Part shown: piece by piece, positions 24,130-33,502 of the stretch
Layout of the letters: every line of letters begins with the position of its first letter
How positions within the stretch are numbered: the stretch's first letter is position 1
NCBI GenBank assembly: GCA_958448165.1
Contig: CAUDCW010000006.1
Span: forward strand, 1-64,000
Origin: an uncultured Oscillospiraceae bacterium
GTDB taxonomy: Bacteria; Bacillota; Clostridia; Oscillospirales; Acutalibacteraceae
DNA: 64,000 nt
Direction of reading: 5' to 3'
Made by a program: the position numbers and the translations under genes
The notes under the pieces: generated by a model
Databases searched by the model: none
Told to the model about the DNA's origin: nothing
Seen by the model: the letters and a program-made list of their open reading frames with translations, nothing else

Positions 24130-25881
24130 ATGGTCAAAAAACTTATGAGAAGCATCAGAGAGTATAAATTGCTGTCAATTATTACTCCTCTGCTTGTTGC
24201 TCTTGAGGTGGCAATGGAGGTTATCATACCTCTGCTTATGTCGATGCTTATCGACTACGGAATCGAGAGAAACGATATGGGATATATAGTCAAAATGGGG
24301 CTTGTGCTTGTCGCTTGTGCGATTTTATCGCTGTTTTTCGGCGCAATGGCAGGCACAACGGCGGCAAGGGCGTCGGCAGGCTTTGCCAAAAATCTGCGGC
24401 ACGATATGTTTTATTCCCTGCAGGGTTTTTCATTCCGCAATATTGACAATTTCTCAAACTCCAGCATAATAACTCGTCTTACAACGGATGTTACAAACGT
24501 TCAGAACGCCTATCAGATGATTATCCGTATGGCTGTGCGAAGCCCTATTATGTTTACGTTCGCACTTATAATGGCGTTCAGCATCGACCCGGGTATGGCA
24601 CTTATCTTTGTCGGTACAATTCCAATACTGCTTGTCGGAATGATAATCATCGTAAAGATTGCAAGGCCTGCGTTTGAGAAAGTGTTCAAAACCTACGATA
24701 AGATGAATAATGTTGTCGGCGAGAATTTAAGAGGAATAAGAGTAGTAAAGGCGTATGTGCGTGAGGAGGAGGAAACAAAGAAGTTCCGCAGGGTGTCGGG
24801 CGACATATATTCAAACTTTATGCGTGCCCAGAATGCGCTCATCACCTGTATGCCGCTTATGATGTTCTGCGTTTACGCCTGTATGCTGCTTATATCATGG
24901 TTCGGTGCAGGCAAGATTGTCGATTCGGGCAACGACCCGGCAATCGGCTTTACAACAGGTCAGCTTATGAGCCTTGTATCCTACGCAATGCAGATACTTA
25001 TGAGCCTTATGATGCTTGCGATGGTTTTTGTTATGATAATAATGTCAAGAGCATCAATGGAAAGAGTTGTGGAGCTTCTTGACGAAAAAAGCGACCTCAA
25101 AAACTGCGATAACCCGATTTGCACGGTTGAGGACGGCTCAATCAAATTTGACAACGTAAGCTTTTCTTACGGCAGGGAAAAGAACGCAAAGCCTTGTCTT
25201 TCGGACATTAACCTTGAAATCAAATCGGGCGAAACAGTCGGCATAATCGGCGGAACAGGCTCGTCAAAATCAAGCCTTGTCCAGCTTATACCAAGACTTT
25301 ATGATGTAAACGAGGGCGCTGTGTATGTCGGCGGAGTTGACGTAAGAAAATATGACATAGAGTCGCTGAGAAACGAGGTTGCAATGGTGCTTCAGAAGAA
25401 CGTGCTGTTCTCGGGTACAATAAGCGACAATATCCGCTGGGGCGACGAAAACGCAAATCAGGAAGAGGTTGAACGTGTCTGCAGGCTTGCGCAGGCAGAC
25501 GAGTTTATAAAACAGATGCCCGACGGCTACAACACAATAATTGAGCAGGGCGGCTCCAATGTGTCGGGCGGACAGAAGCAAAGACTTTGTATAGCAAGAG
25601 CGCTGCTTAAAAAGCCGAAGATAATTATTCTTGACGATTCGACCAGTGCGGTTGATACAAGAACAGACGCTCTGATAAGAGAAGCGTTTGCAAACGAAAT
25701 TCCCGACACGACAAAGCTGATTATTGCACAGAGAATTTCGTCGGTTCAGCACGCCGACAAAATTGTTGTAATGGACAACGGCGTAATAACGGCAGTCGGC
25801 ACACACGAGGAGCTTATGAAAGACTGCGAGGTTTACCGTGAGATTTACATATCACAGCAGAAGGGCGGTGATGAGGAATGA
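24130..25881 (+). CDS. ABC exporter subunit with degenerate ATPase site
   Basis: The 583-residue half-transporter has six membrane helices (about 15-310) and a nucleotide-binding domain (about 330-583). Walker A reads GGTGSSKSS, with Ser in place of the last Gly, Walker B is IIILDDSTSA with Asp instead of the catalytic Glu, and the H-loop is IIAQRISS with Gln instead of His; the signature VSGGQ is intact. These changes mark the non-catalytic half of a heterodimeric exporter such as BmrC/LmrC or TM287. ATG 24130 follows AAAGGGTG; an in-frame ATG at 24112 is an alternative. It overlaps the next gene by ATGA. Substrate unknown; multidrug or peptide export is typical. Confidence 0.92.
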   Translation: MVKKLMRSIREYKLLSIITPLLVALEVAMEVIIPLLMSMLIDYGIERNDMGYIVKMGLVLVACAILSLFFGAMAGTTAARASAGFAKNLRHDMFYSLQGFSFRNIDNFSNSSIITRLTTDVTNVQNAYQMIIRMAVRSPIMFTFALIMAFSIDPGMALIFVGTIPILLVGMIIIVKIARPAFEKVFKTYDKMNNVVGENLRGIRVVKAYVREEEETKKFRRVSGDIYSNFMRAQNALITCMPLMMFCVYACMLLISWFGAGKIVDSGNDPAIGFTTGQLMSLVSYAMQILMSLMMLAMVFVMIIMSRASMERVVELLDEKSDLKNCDNPICTVEDGSIKFDNVSFSYGREKNAKPCLSDINLEIKSGETVGIIGGTGSSKSSLVQLIPRLYDVNEGAVYVGGVDVRKYDIESLRNEVAMVLQKNVLFSGTISDNIRWGDENANQEEVERVCRLAQADEFIKQMPDGYNTIIEQGGSNVSGGQKQRLCIARALLKKPKIIILDDSTSAVDTRTDALIREAFANEIPDTTKLIIAQRISSVQHADKIVVMDNGVITAVGTHEELMKDCEVYREIYISQQKGGDEE

Positions 25882-27782
25882 ATAAACAGCAGAAAGCAGC
25901 CAACGCAGCGGCGGCAAGCCAAGGCAAAAAAATTGACGGCAAGACTGTCAAAAGGCTGATGAAGTATGTTAAGGAATACAGGATTTCATTCATTATCGTT
26001 GCAGTCAGTATTATTTTAAGTGCAGTGACAGGTGTTATCGGCTCAATGTTTTTACAGGTTGTTATCGATGACTACATCACGCCTATGCTCACGCAGGCAG
26101 TACCCGACTTTTCGGGACTTCTCGGTGCGATAATCACAATGGCAGGTATTTATCTTATCGGCGTTATCGCAACCTTTGCCTATACAAGGATAATGATAAT
26201 GATTTCCGAAAGCACCATAATGACTATCCGTGACGATATGTTCGAGCATATGCAGACGCTCCCGATTAAATACTTTGACACGCACGAATACGGCGACACA
26301 ATGAGCCGCTTTTCAAATGATACCGATACGCTTCGTCAGATGATTTCGCAGAGCATACCGCAGTTTATGTCATCGATAATAACAATAGTTGCCGTTTTAT
26401 CGGCTATGCTTATGACAAGCTGGGCGCTCACTCTGCTTACTCTCGCCTTTGTTGTGCTGATGATATTCATTACAGGCAAAATCGGCGGCAAGAGCGGCAG
26501 CTACTTTGCAAAGCAGCAGAAGGATCTCGGAGAGGTCAACGGTTATATAGAAGAGATGGTAAACGGTCAGAAGGTTGTAAAGGTTTTCTGCCACGAGGAG
26601 AAGTCAAAGCAGGAGTTTGACGAGCTTAACGAGAAGCTGTGCGAAAGCGCAACCTCGGCAAACACCTTTGCGAATATTCTTATGCCTATTATGGGTAACC
26701 TCGGCAACCTTTTGTATGTTGTAATTGCAATAGCCGGCGGTGCACTTGCACTGTGGGGCTTCGGCGGCCTTACGCTCGGCGGAATTGCGGCTTTTCTGCA
26801 ATTGAGCCGCAGCTTTACAAACCCGATAACACAGGTGGCTCAGCAGATGAATATGGTTGTTATGGCGTTAGCAGGCGCAGAAAGAATTTTTGAGCTTATG
26901 GACGAACCGTCGGAGGAGGACCACGGCTATGTAACGCTTGTCAACGCTCGTTATGACAAAAACGGCGAGCTTTGCGAGGCTGACGGTCACACAGGTATAT
27001 GGGCGTGGAAGCATCCGCACGAGGACGGCAGTGTTACATACACACGGCTTCAGGGCAAGGTTGAGTTCTTTGACGTTGACTTCAGCTATGACGGCAAAAA
27101 GACTGTCCTGCACAATGTCACGCTTGACGCAAAGCCAGGCGAGAAGCTTGCATTTGTCGGTTCAACGGGCGCAGGCAAGACGACGATAACAAACCTTATC
27201 AACCGTTTTTATGATATTGCAGACGGCAAGGTGAGATATGACGACATCAACATCAACAAGATTAAAAAGAGTGATTTAAGACGTTCTCTCGGTATGGTAC
27301 TTCAGGACACAAACCTGTTCACCGGAACAATCAGGGAGAATATCCGCTACGGCAACCTTAATGCTACAGACGAGGAGGTTTACGCAGCGGCACAGCTTGC
27401 AAATGCCGACACATTTATAAACCAGCTCCCCGACGGCTATGATACGGTAATTTCGGGCGACGGCGGCAGTCTGTCGCAGGGTCAGTGCCAGCTTATATCA
27501 ATAGCAAGAGCGGCGGTTGCAGATCCGCCGGTTATGATTCTGGACGAAGCAACCTCGTCTATCGACACAAGAACCGAGTCGATTGTCCAGAGCGGTATGG
27601 ATGCGCTGATGTCGGGCAGAACAGTGTTCGTAATAGCGCACAGACTGAGCACGGTAAGAAATTCCGATGTTATTATGGTGCTGGAGCAAGGCAGAATTAT
27701 CGAGCGGGGAAACCACGAGCAGCTTATAGCCGCAAAGGGCAAGTATTACAGCCTTTATACCGGCGCATTTGAGCTGGATTAA
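25878..27782 (+). CDS. ABC exporter subunit, catalytic partner
   Basis: The 634-residue partner has an N-terminal basic/Ala-rich leader (NKQQKAANAAAASQGKK), six membrane helices (about 40-340) and a nucleotide-binding domain with intact Walker A GSTGAGKTT, Walker B VMILDEATSS with the catalytic Glu, and H-loop VIAHRLST. Its signature is degenerate (LSQGQ for LSGGQ). Together with the first subunit this gives one canonical and one degenerate ATP site, as in BmrCD/LmrCD. An insert of about 35 residues before the nucleotide-binding domain (GELCEADGHTGIWAWKH) is seen in this subfamily. ATGA overlap with the upstream gene indicates coupled translation. Confidence 0.94.
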   Translation: MNKQQKAANAAAASQGKKIDGKTVKRLMKYVKEYRISFIIVAVSIILSAVTGVIGSMFLQVVIDDYITPMLTQAVPDFSGLLGAIITMAGIYLIGVIATFAYTRIMIMISESTIMTIRDDMFEHMQTLPIKYFDTHEYGDTMSRFSNDTDTLRQMISQSIPQFMSSIITIVAVLSAMLMTSWALTLLTLAFVVLMIFITGKIGGKSGSYFAKQQKDLGEVNGYIEEMVNGQKVVKVFCHEEKSKQEFDELNEKLCESATSANTFANILMPIMGNLGNLLYVVIAIAGGALALWGFGGLTLGGIAAFLQLSRSFTNPITQVAQQMNMVVMALAGAERIFELMDEPSEEDHGYVTLVNARYDKNGELCEADGHTGIWAWKHPHEDGSVTYTRLQGKVEFFDVDFSYDGKKTVLHNVTLDAKPGEKLAFVGSTGAGKTTITNLINRFYDIADGKVRYDDININKIKKSDLRRSLGMVLQDTNLFTGTIRENIRYGNLNATDEEVYAAAQLANADTFINQLPDGYDTVISGDGGSLSQGQCQLISIARAAVADPPVMILDEATSSIDTRTESIVQSGMDALMSGRTVFVIAHRLSTVRNSDVIMVLEQGRIIERGNHEQLIAAKGKYYSLYTGAFELD

Positions 27783-27796
27783 ACAAAAAAACAAAA

Positions 27797-27834
27797 CAAA
27801 GGCTATGAATTCATTGCGGATTCATAGCCTTTTA
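27797..27834. terminator. Bidirectional terminator between exporter and iorB
   Basis: AAAGGCTATGAAT and ATTCATAGCCTTTT form a 13-bp stem around 9 nt with T-rich flanks on both strands; it can serve both convergent units. Confidence 0.85.
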
Positions 27835-27835
27835 T

Positions 27836-27983
27836 TAATCGAAGAGTGGAGTTTTAAGAGTGTAGAGTGGAGATGTGGTTGTCGCAGCTTCGCTGCTTCT
27901 TAATTATAAACTCGTTACGAGTATTCGCAAAACTCAAAACTCAAAACTCAGCAGCGAAGCCGCCCATCTCCACTCTTCACTTT
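27836..27983. repeat. Intergenic repeat cluster
   Basis: Contains GAAGAGTGGAG-type repeats, GGTTGTCGCAGCTTCGCTGC (27877-27896) and a run of AACTCAAAACTCAAAACTC (about 27930-27950), a motif also at about 1078-1098 and 52031-52066. Confidence 0.6.
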
Positions 27984-28559
27984 TTACTGCTCATATCCCA
28001 GTTCAAAAGCCTTTAAGTTAAGCTCCAGGAACTTCGGCGGCACTGTCTGCTCAACTGTGTCGAGCCATACCTGCTTTTCAATGCCAGACTGCTTTGCGAG
28101 CATTCCCATAAGCACCACATTAACAGCTTTTGCACTGCCTGCCTGCTCGGCAAGGCTCAGTGCGTCAGCGGCGATAACATCAACGCCGAGTGCCTTTATC
28201 TGTCCGAGTATGTCCTCGGGGTAGCTTGCGTTGCCGGTGACAACGGGCATCGGGTCAATCTGCTGTGTGTTCACAATGATTTTGCCGCCCTTTTTGAGGT
28301 AGGGCAGAAATCTTGCCGCCTCCAGAGCTTCAAAGGAGAGTATCATGTCAGCCTCGCCCTGCTCGATAATAGGGGAGGAAACGCTTTCGCCGTAGCGTAC
28401 ATATGTAACAACCGAGCCGCCTCTCTGGCTCATTCCGTGAACCTCCGACACCTTGACGTCGTAGTCACGGCTTAAAAGAGCATTGCCCAGCAGTCGGCTT
28501 GCAAGCAGTGTGCCCTGACCGCCGACTCCGACAATTAAAATTGATTTTACATCGTTCAT
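27984..28559 (-). CDS. iorB: Indolepyruvate:ferredoxin oxidoreductase subunit beta
   Basis: IorAB oxidatively decarboxylates aryl pyruvates from aromatic amino acids to aryl-acetyl-CoA with ferredoxin as acceptor. The 191-residue beta subunit is the gamma-type domain of 2-oxoacid oxidoreductases: ILIVGVGGQGTLLASRLL (about 7-24), VSEVHGMSQRGGSVV, then SFEALEAARFLPYL and IVNTQQIDP. Length fits IorB. It lies 108 nt downstream of iorA on the same strand, a fairly long gap in which I see no terminator. Confidence 0.95.
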   Translation of the reverse strand: MNDVKSILIVGVGGQGTLLASRLLGNALLSRDYDVKVSEVHGMSQRGGSVVTYVRYGESVSSPIIEQGEADMILSFEALEAARFLPYLKKGGKIIVNTQQIDPMPVVTGNASYPEDILGQIKALGVDVIAADALSLAEQAGSAKAVNVVLMGMLAKQSGIEKQVWLDTVEQTVPPKFLELNLKAFELGYEQ

Positions 28560-28667
28560 ATATGTTCGATCCTTTCGGTATATTTCAATATATGCTTATC
28601 CCATTTAGTAAGCTATCAGAGAAGAGTTGAAGAATTTAAGCTTTTTCGATTATTAACTCCAAACTCA

Positions 28668-30395
28668 CTACTCAACGATAGCCGACTTTTTGCAAAGTCC
28701 CTTGCAGACGCCGCAGCCTACGCACTGTGTGTTGTCAATCTGTGCCTTGCCGTCCTTTATGCTGATTGCAGGACAACCGATTGACAGGCACATTTTGCAG
28801 CCGATGCACTTGTCGGCCTCTACACTGAACGGCGGATTGTGCTTGACATATTTTAGAAGAGCGCAGGGACGTCTTGAAATAACAACCGACGGGCCGTCCT
28901 TTTCAAGCTGTTCCTTTATAACTGCGATTGTTTCGTCAAGGTTATACGGGTCGCACACCGCAACATTGTCAATGCCCACAGAATGACACAGGCTTTCGAG
29001 GTCAACAGCTGATGCTGGGTCGCCCTTGATGTTGTAGCCCGTTGTCGGGTTCTGTTGATGTCCCGTCATACCGGTGATTGAGTTGTCAAGCACTATTACA
29101 ACAGAGTTTGTTGCGTTGTAGGCGATGTCGATAAGTCCCGTAACGCCCGAATGCATAAAGGTTGAATCGCCGATAACCGCAACCGACTTCTTCTCGCTTT
29201 CTTCACCTCTTGCAAGGTTAAAGCCGTGCAGAGCCGAAACCGATGCGCCCATACATACGCAGGTGTCCATCATTGCAATCGGAGCAGACGCACCGAGTGT
29301 GTAGCAGCCGATGTCGCCGCTGACATAAACCTTCAGCTTCTTGAGTGCATAGAACAGACCTCTGTGGGGACAGCCGCAGCACATAACGGGAGGACGAACA
29401 GGAATATTTGTCTCAAGCGCAAGGCAATCGGGCTGTTCGCCGAGGATAACCTCTCTAACGGTTTTCTGTGAGAACTCGCCGCAAAGCGAAAATACCTCCT
29501 TGCCGATTGGGTTAAGACCGATTTTGCGGCAGTGAGTTTCTATAAAATCGTCAAGCTCCTCTATAACATAAAGCTTATCAACCTTTGCGGCAAAATCCTT
29601 GATAAGCTTCTCGGGCATCGGATAAACCATACCGAGCTTTAAATATGAAGCCTTGTCGCCCAGTGCCTCTTTGGCGTACTGGTAGCAGTCGCCTGCGGCG
29701 ATAACGCCGATTGCAGTGTCGTTCATTTCAACACGGTTGAAGTCTGCACTCTCGGCAAGCTCTATAAGCTTTTTTGTCCTCTCCTCAACAAAAACGTGTC
29801 TGCCCTTGGCGTTAGCCGGCAGCATAACATTCTTCTGCGGATTTTTCTTGTATTCCTTCAGCGGCAGCTCCTGTCTTTCCTCAACCTCAACAAGGCTTCT
29901 CGAGTGTGCAATCCTTGTTGTAAGCCTGAGTACAACAGGCGTGTCGTATTCTTCACTCAGCTCATACGCAAGCTTTGTAAAGCGCTTACATTCGGCGGAA
30001 TCGGCAGGCTCCAGCATCGGCACCTTTGCCGCCTTTGCGTAATTTCGTGAATCCTGCTCGTTCTGTGAGGAGTGCATACCCGGGTCGTCGGCAACGGCAA
30101 GCATCATTCCGCCGTTTACGCCTATGTAGCTCATTGTGAAGAACGGGTCTGCTGCCACGTTGAGTCCAACGTGCTTCATTCCGCAAAAGCTTCTTGCGCC
30201 TGCAAAGCAAGCGCCTGCGGCTGCCTCGGCGGCAACCTTTTCATTCGGCGCCCATTCACAGCGGATTTCGTCATATTTTGCGGCGTTTTCGGTTATTTCT
30301 GTGCTCGGTGTGCCGGGGTAGCTTGACGCAACCCGAACTCCGGCTTCAAATAATCCTCTGGCAACAGCCTCGTTGCCAAGCATTAGTTTTTTCAT
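28668..30395 (-). CDS. iorA: Indolepyruvate:ferredoxin oxidoreductase subunit alpha
   Basis: The 575-residue catalytic subunit has the pyrimidine-binding domain at the N-terminus (LMLGNEAVARGLFEAGV, SSYPGTPSTEITE), a thiamine-diphosphate-binding core (GDIGCYTLG, GDSTFMHSG with the GDS motif, LDNSITGMTGHQ) and a C-terminal ferredoxin module with two [4Fe-4S] sites, CIGCKMCLSIGCP and CVGCGVCKGLCK. Size is slightly below the usual 600 but all domains are complete. AAAGGTGG precedes the start. It is divergent from uvrA. Confidence 0.96.
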   Translation of the reverse strand: MKKLMLGNEAVARGLFEAGVRVASSYPGTPSTEITENAAKYDEIRCEWAPNEKVAAEAAAGACFAGARSFCGMKHVGLNVAADPFFTMSYIGVNGGMMLAVADDPGMHSSQNEQDSRNYAKAAKVPMLEPADSAECKRFTKLAYELSEEYDTPVVLRLTTRIAHSRSLVEVEERQELPLKEYKKNPQKNVMLPANAKGRHVFVEERTKKLIELAESADFNRVEMNDTAIGVIAAGDCYQYAKEALGDKASYLKLGMVYPMPEKLIKDFAAKVDKLYVIEELDDFIETHCRKIGLNPIGKEVFSLCGEFSQKTVREVILGEQPDCLALETNIPVRPPVMCCGCPHRGLFYALKKLKVYVSGDIGCYTLGASAPIAMMDTCVCMGASVSALHGFNLARGEESEKKSVAVIGDSTFMHSGVTGLIDIAYNATNSVVIVLDNSITGMTGHQQNPTTGYNIKGDPASAVDLESLCHSVGIDNVAVCDPYNLDETIAVIKEQLEKDGPSVVISRRPCALLKYVKHNPPFSVEADKCIGCKMCLSIGCPAISIKDGKAQIDNTQCVGCGVCKGLCKKSAIVE

Positions 30396-30533
30396 TGTAA
30401 ACCACCTTTGTTATTCAAAACGATTATTTACCTAATATTGTATCAAAATAATGTAATAAGTGCAAGATAATTGCGGCGAAAAATGTAAAACTTTGTGCAA
30501 AACCGAGATAAGGGTTCAAGACAAAATTTTCGG

Positions 30534-30562
30534 TTGAAAAAAATTTTAAATTAATGTATATT
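30534..30562 (+). promoter_or_regulatory. Promoter of uvrA
   Basis: TTGAAA (30534-30539), 17 bp, TATATT (30557-30562). Confidence 0.6.
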
Positions 30563-30577
30563 TAAGAATAGAGTATA

Positions 30578-30589
30578 GAACAAACATTC
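30578..30589 (+). promoter_or_regulatory. LexA-like box near uvrA start site
   Basis: GAACAAACATTC resembles the Firmicutes SOS box GAAC-N4-GTTC with one mismatch and lies about 10-20 nt after the predicted transcription start. uvrA is an SOS gene in Bacillus, which makes the match plausible but not proven. Confidence 0.4.
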
Positions 30590-30621
30590 GGAGAACTGAA
30601 GCGTTTGAAAGGATGGGTAAA

Positions 30622-33450
30622 ATGGCTGAAAAGAATATTATCGTCAGGGGCGCAAACGAGCATAACCTGAAAAATATAGATGTCGAAATTCCAAGGGATA
30701 AGCTGGTGGTTTTAACCGGCTTGTCAGGCTCGGGCAAATCCTCTCTTGCCTTTGATACAATCTATGCCGAGGGACAGCGCAGATATGTTGAAAGTCTTTC
30801 GTCCTATGCAAGAATGTTCCTCGGTCAGATGGAAAAGCCCGATGTCGAGAGCATTGAGGGACTTTCTCCTGCTATTTCAATAGACCAGAAAACAACCTCA
30901 AAGAATCCCCGTTCAACAGTCGGCACGGTTACCGAGATTTACGACTATCTCCGCCTTTTGTATGCGAGAATAGGTGTTCCGCACTGCCCGATATGCGGCA
31001 GAGAGATAAAACAGCAGACGATAGACCAGATTGTTGACAAGGTTATGACTCTGCCCGAGCGCACAAAGATACAGATTCTTGCGCCGATTGCAAGGGGAAA
31101 AAAGGGCGAATTTAAAAAGGAAATTGAGTCAGCAGGAAAAAGCGGCTACGCCAGAATGAGAATCGACGGGATAATATATGACCTGAGTGAAACGATAAAG
31201 CTGGAAAAGAACAAAAAGCACAATATTGAAATCGTTGTTGACCGCCTTGTGATAAAGGAGGGCATCAACTCACGTCTTGCCGACTCGATTGAAACGGCGT
31301 CATCGCTTACCAAAGGCTTGATAATAGTCAGCGTGAATGATGGCGAGGATATGCTGTTTTCTCAGAATTACGCCTGTCCCGACCACGGGGTAAGCGTTGA
31401 GGAGCTTACTCCGAGAATGTTTTCGTTCAACAATCCTTTCGGAGCCTGCCCGAAATGCACCGGACTGGGCGTTTTTATGCGTGTTGACCCCGACCTTGTT
31501 ATCCCCGATTGGAACAAGTCGATAGCTCAGGGCGGCATCAAGGGCAGCGGGTGGGCAATGGAGGGCAGCACGATTGCGACAATGTACTTTGAGGCTTTGG
31601 CAAAAAAGCTTAAATTCTCGCTTGACACTCCGATTAAGGATTTGCCCGACGAGGTTGTTGACGTTATCCTCTACGGCTTAAAGGACGAAAAGCTTAAGGT
31701 CACAAGAAAGAATATGTACGGCGAGGGCAGCTATTACGCCGACTTTGAGGGCGTTATCAACAACCTTGAAAGACGGTTCAGAGAAACTCAGAGCAGCTGG
31801 ATAAAGGAAGAAATCGAGTCATATATGAGCGCTGTTCCCTGTGAGGAATGCGGCGGCAGAAGGCTTTCAAAAGTCAGCCTTGCCGTAACAGTCGGCGGCA
31901 TAAATATCAGCGAGTTCTGCGACAAGTCGATAAAAGAGGCACTGGAATTTATCAACAGCCTTGAGCTTACCGACAGAGAGAGAATGATTGCGGACGAGAT
32001 ACTAAAGGAGATAAAACAGCGGCTCGGTTTTTTAAACAGCGTCGGTCTTGACTACCTCACGCTTTCCCGTTCATCGGGAACGCTGTCGGGCGGCGAAAGC
32101 CAGCGAATCCGCCTTGCAACGCAAATCGGGTCTTCGCTTATGGGAGTGCTTTATATCCTTGACGAGCCGAGCATCGGACTTCATCAGCGTGACAACGACA
32201 AGCTTCTTGCAACGCTGCGGAATCTGCGTGATATAGGCAACACCGTAATTGTTGTCGAACACGACGAGGACACAATGTATGCCGCTGACTATATCGTTGA
32301 TATAGGTCCCGGAGCAGGCGTTCACGGCGGCGAGGTTGTCTGCTGCGGCGACGTTGAGCAGATAAAGCAGTGCGAGCGTTCAATAACGGGTCAGTATTTA
32401 AGCGGCAGGAGGAAAATAGAAATCCCCGAGCAGCGCAGAAAAGGCAATGGACTAAAGCTGACAATCAAGGGAGCGGCGCAGAACAACCTGAAAAACGTGA
32501 ATGTGCAGATTCCGCTCGGTATGTTTGTGTGCGTAACAGGCGTGTCAGGCTCGGGCAAATCGTCGCTTGTAAACGAGATACTTTACAAGCACCTTGCCGC
32601 AAAGCTCAACGGCGCAAAGACGAGAGCAGGAAAATTCAAGTCGATTGAGGGCGTTGAAAATCTTGACAAGGTTATCGACATAAACCAAAGCCCCATCGGC
32701 AGAACACCACGCTCAAACCCGGCAACCTACACGGGCGTTTTCACTGATATAAGGGAGCTGTTTGCGTCCTGCAAGGAGTCAAAAATGCGCGGTTTCAATT
32801 CGGGCAGATTCTCGTTCAACGTCAAGGGCGGCCGCTGTGAGGCTTGTCAGGGTGACGGCATAATCAAGATAGAGATGCACTTCCTGTCCGATATTTATGT
32901 TCCCTGCGAGGTCTGCGGCGGTAAGCGCTACAACAGAGAAACGCTTGAGGTCAAGTACAAGGATAAGTCAATTTACGATGTGCTTGAAATGACAGTAGAG
33001 GAGGGACTTGCATTCTTTGCCGATATTCCGAAAATCCGCCGCAAGCTGCAGACGCTTTACGATGTAGGCCTTGGCTATGTCAAAATCGGTCAGCCGGCAA
33101 CAACGCTTTCAGGCGGCGAGGCACAGAGAGTAAAGCTTGCGACCGAGCTTTCAAAGCGCTCAACGGGCAGGACGATTTATATTCTTGACGAGCCGACAAC
33201 AGGCTTGCACATTGCCGACGTGCATAAGCTTATTGAAGTATTGCAGACACTTGTTGACGGCGGCAACACGGTTGTGGTAATCGAGCATAACCTCGACCTT
33301 ATCAAAACGGCGGATTATATCATAGATTTAGGTCCTGAGGGCGGCGACGGCGGCGGAACAATAGTTGCCAAGGGAACGCCCGAGCAGGTTGCAGAATGTG
33401 AAAATTCATATACGGGACAATATCTGAAAAAGTTTTTGTCAAAAGAGTGA
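30622..33450 (+). CDS. uvrA: Excinuclease ABC subunit A
   Basis: UvrA is the damage-scanning ATPase of nucleotide excision repair. The 942-residue protein has two ABC modules: Walker [13 protein letters not shown] (about 29-40) and [12 protein letters not shown] (about 637-648), signatures [13 protein letters not shown] and [13 protein letters not shown], and Walker [12 protein letters not shown] and [10 protein letters not shown]. Zinc-binding cysteine pairs CPICG/CPKCTG and [17 protein letters not shown] are intact. ATG 30622 is preferred (AAAGGA 9 nt upstream) over ATG 30613. typA follows after about 50 nt. Confidence 0.98.
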   Translation: MAEKNIIVRGANEHNLKNIDVEIPRDKLVVLTGLSGSGKSSLAFDTIYAEGQRRYVESLSSYARMFLGQMEKPDVESIEGLSPAISIDQKTTSKNPRSTVGTVTEIYDYLRLLYARIGVPHCPICGREIKQQTIDQIVDKVMTLPERTKIQILAPIARGKKGEFKKEIESAGKSGYARMRIDGIIYDLSETIKLEKNKKHNIEIVVDRLVIKEGINSRLADSIETASSLTKGLIIVSVNDGEDMLFSQNYACPDHGVSVEELTPRMFSFNNPFGACPKCTGLGVFMRVDPDLVIPDWNKSIAQGGIKGSGWAMEGSTIATMYFEALAKKLKFSLDTPIKDLPDEVVDVILYGLKDEKLKVTRKNMYGEGSYYADFEGVINNLERRFRETQSSWIKEEIESYMSAVPCEECGGRRLSKVSLAVTVGGINISEFCDKSIKEALEFINSLELTDRERMIADEILKEIKQRLGFLNSVGLDYLTLSRSSGTLSGGESQRIRLATQIGSSLMGVLYILDEPSIGLHQRDNDKLLATLRNLRDIGNTVIVVEHDEDTMYAADYIVDIGPGAGVHGGEVVCCGDVEQIKQCERSITGQYLSGRRKIEIPEQRRKGNGLKLTIKGAAQNNLKNVNVQIPLGMFVCVTGVSGSGKSSLVNEILYKHLAAKLNGAKTRAGKFKSIEGVENLDKVIDINQSPIGRTPRSNPATYTGVFTDIRELFASCKESKMRGFNSGRFSFNVKGGRCEACQGDGIIKIEMHFLSDIYVPCEVCGGKRYNRETLEVKYKDKSIYDVLEMTVEEGLAFFADIPKIRRKLQTLYDVGLGYVKIGQPATTLSGGEAQRVKLATELSKRSTGRTIYILDEPTTGLHIADVHKLIEVLQTLVDGGNTVVVIEHNLDLIKTADYIIDLGPEGGDGGGTIVAKGTPEQVAECENSYTGQYLKKFLSKE

Positions 33451-33464
33451 TTATGTGGTATAAT
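33436..33464 (+). promoter_or_regulatory. Promoter of typA inside uvrA 3' end
   Basis: TTGTCA (33436-33441), 17 bp, TATAAT (33459-33464) with TGG giving an extended -10. Confidence 0.65.
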
Positions 33465-33502
33465 ATGAAATTGTGAAAAATTGAAAAATCAGAGGGATTA
33501 TT

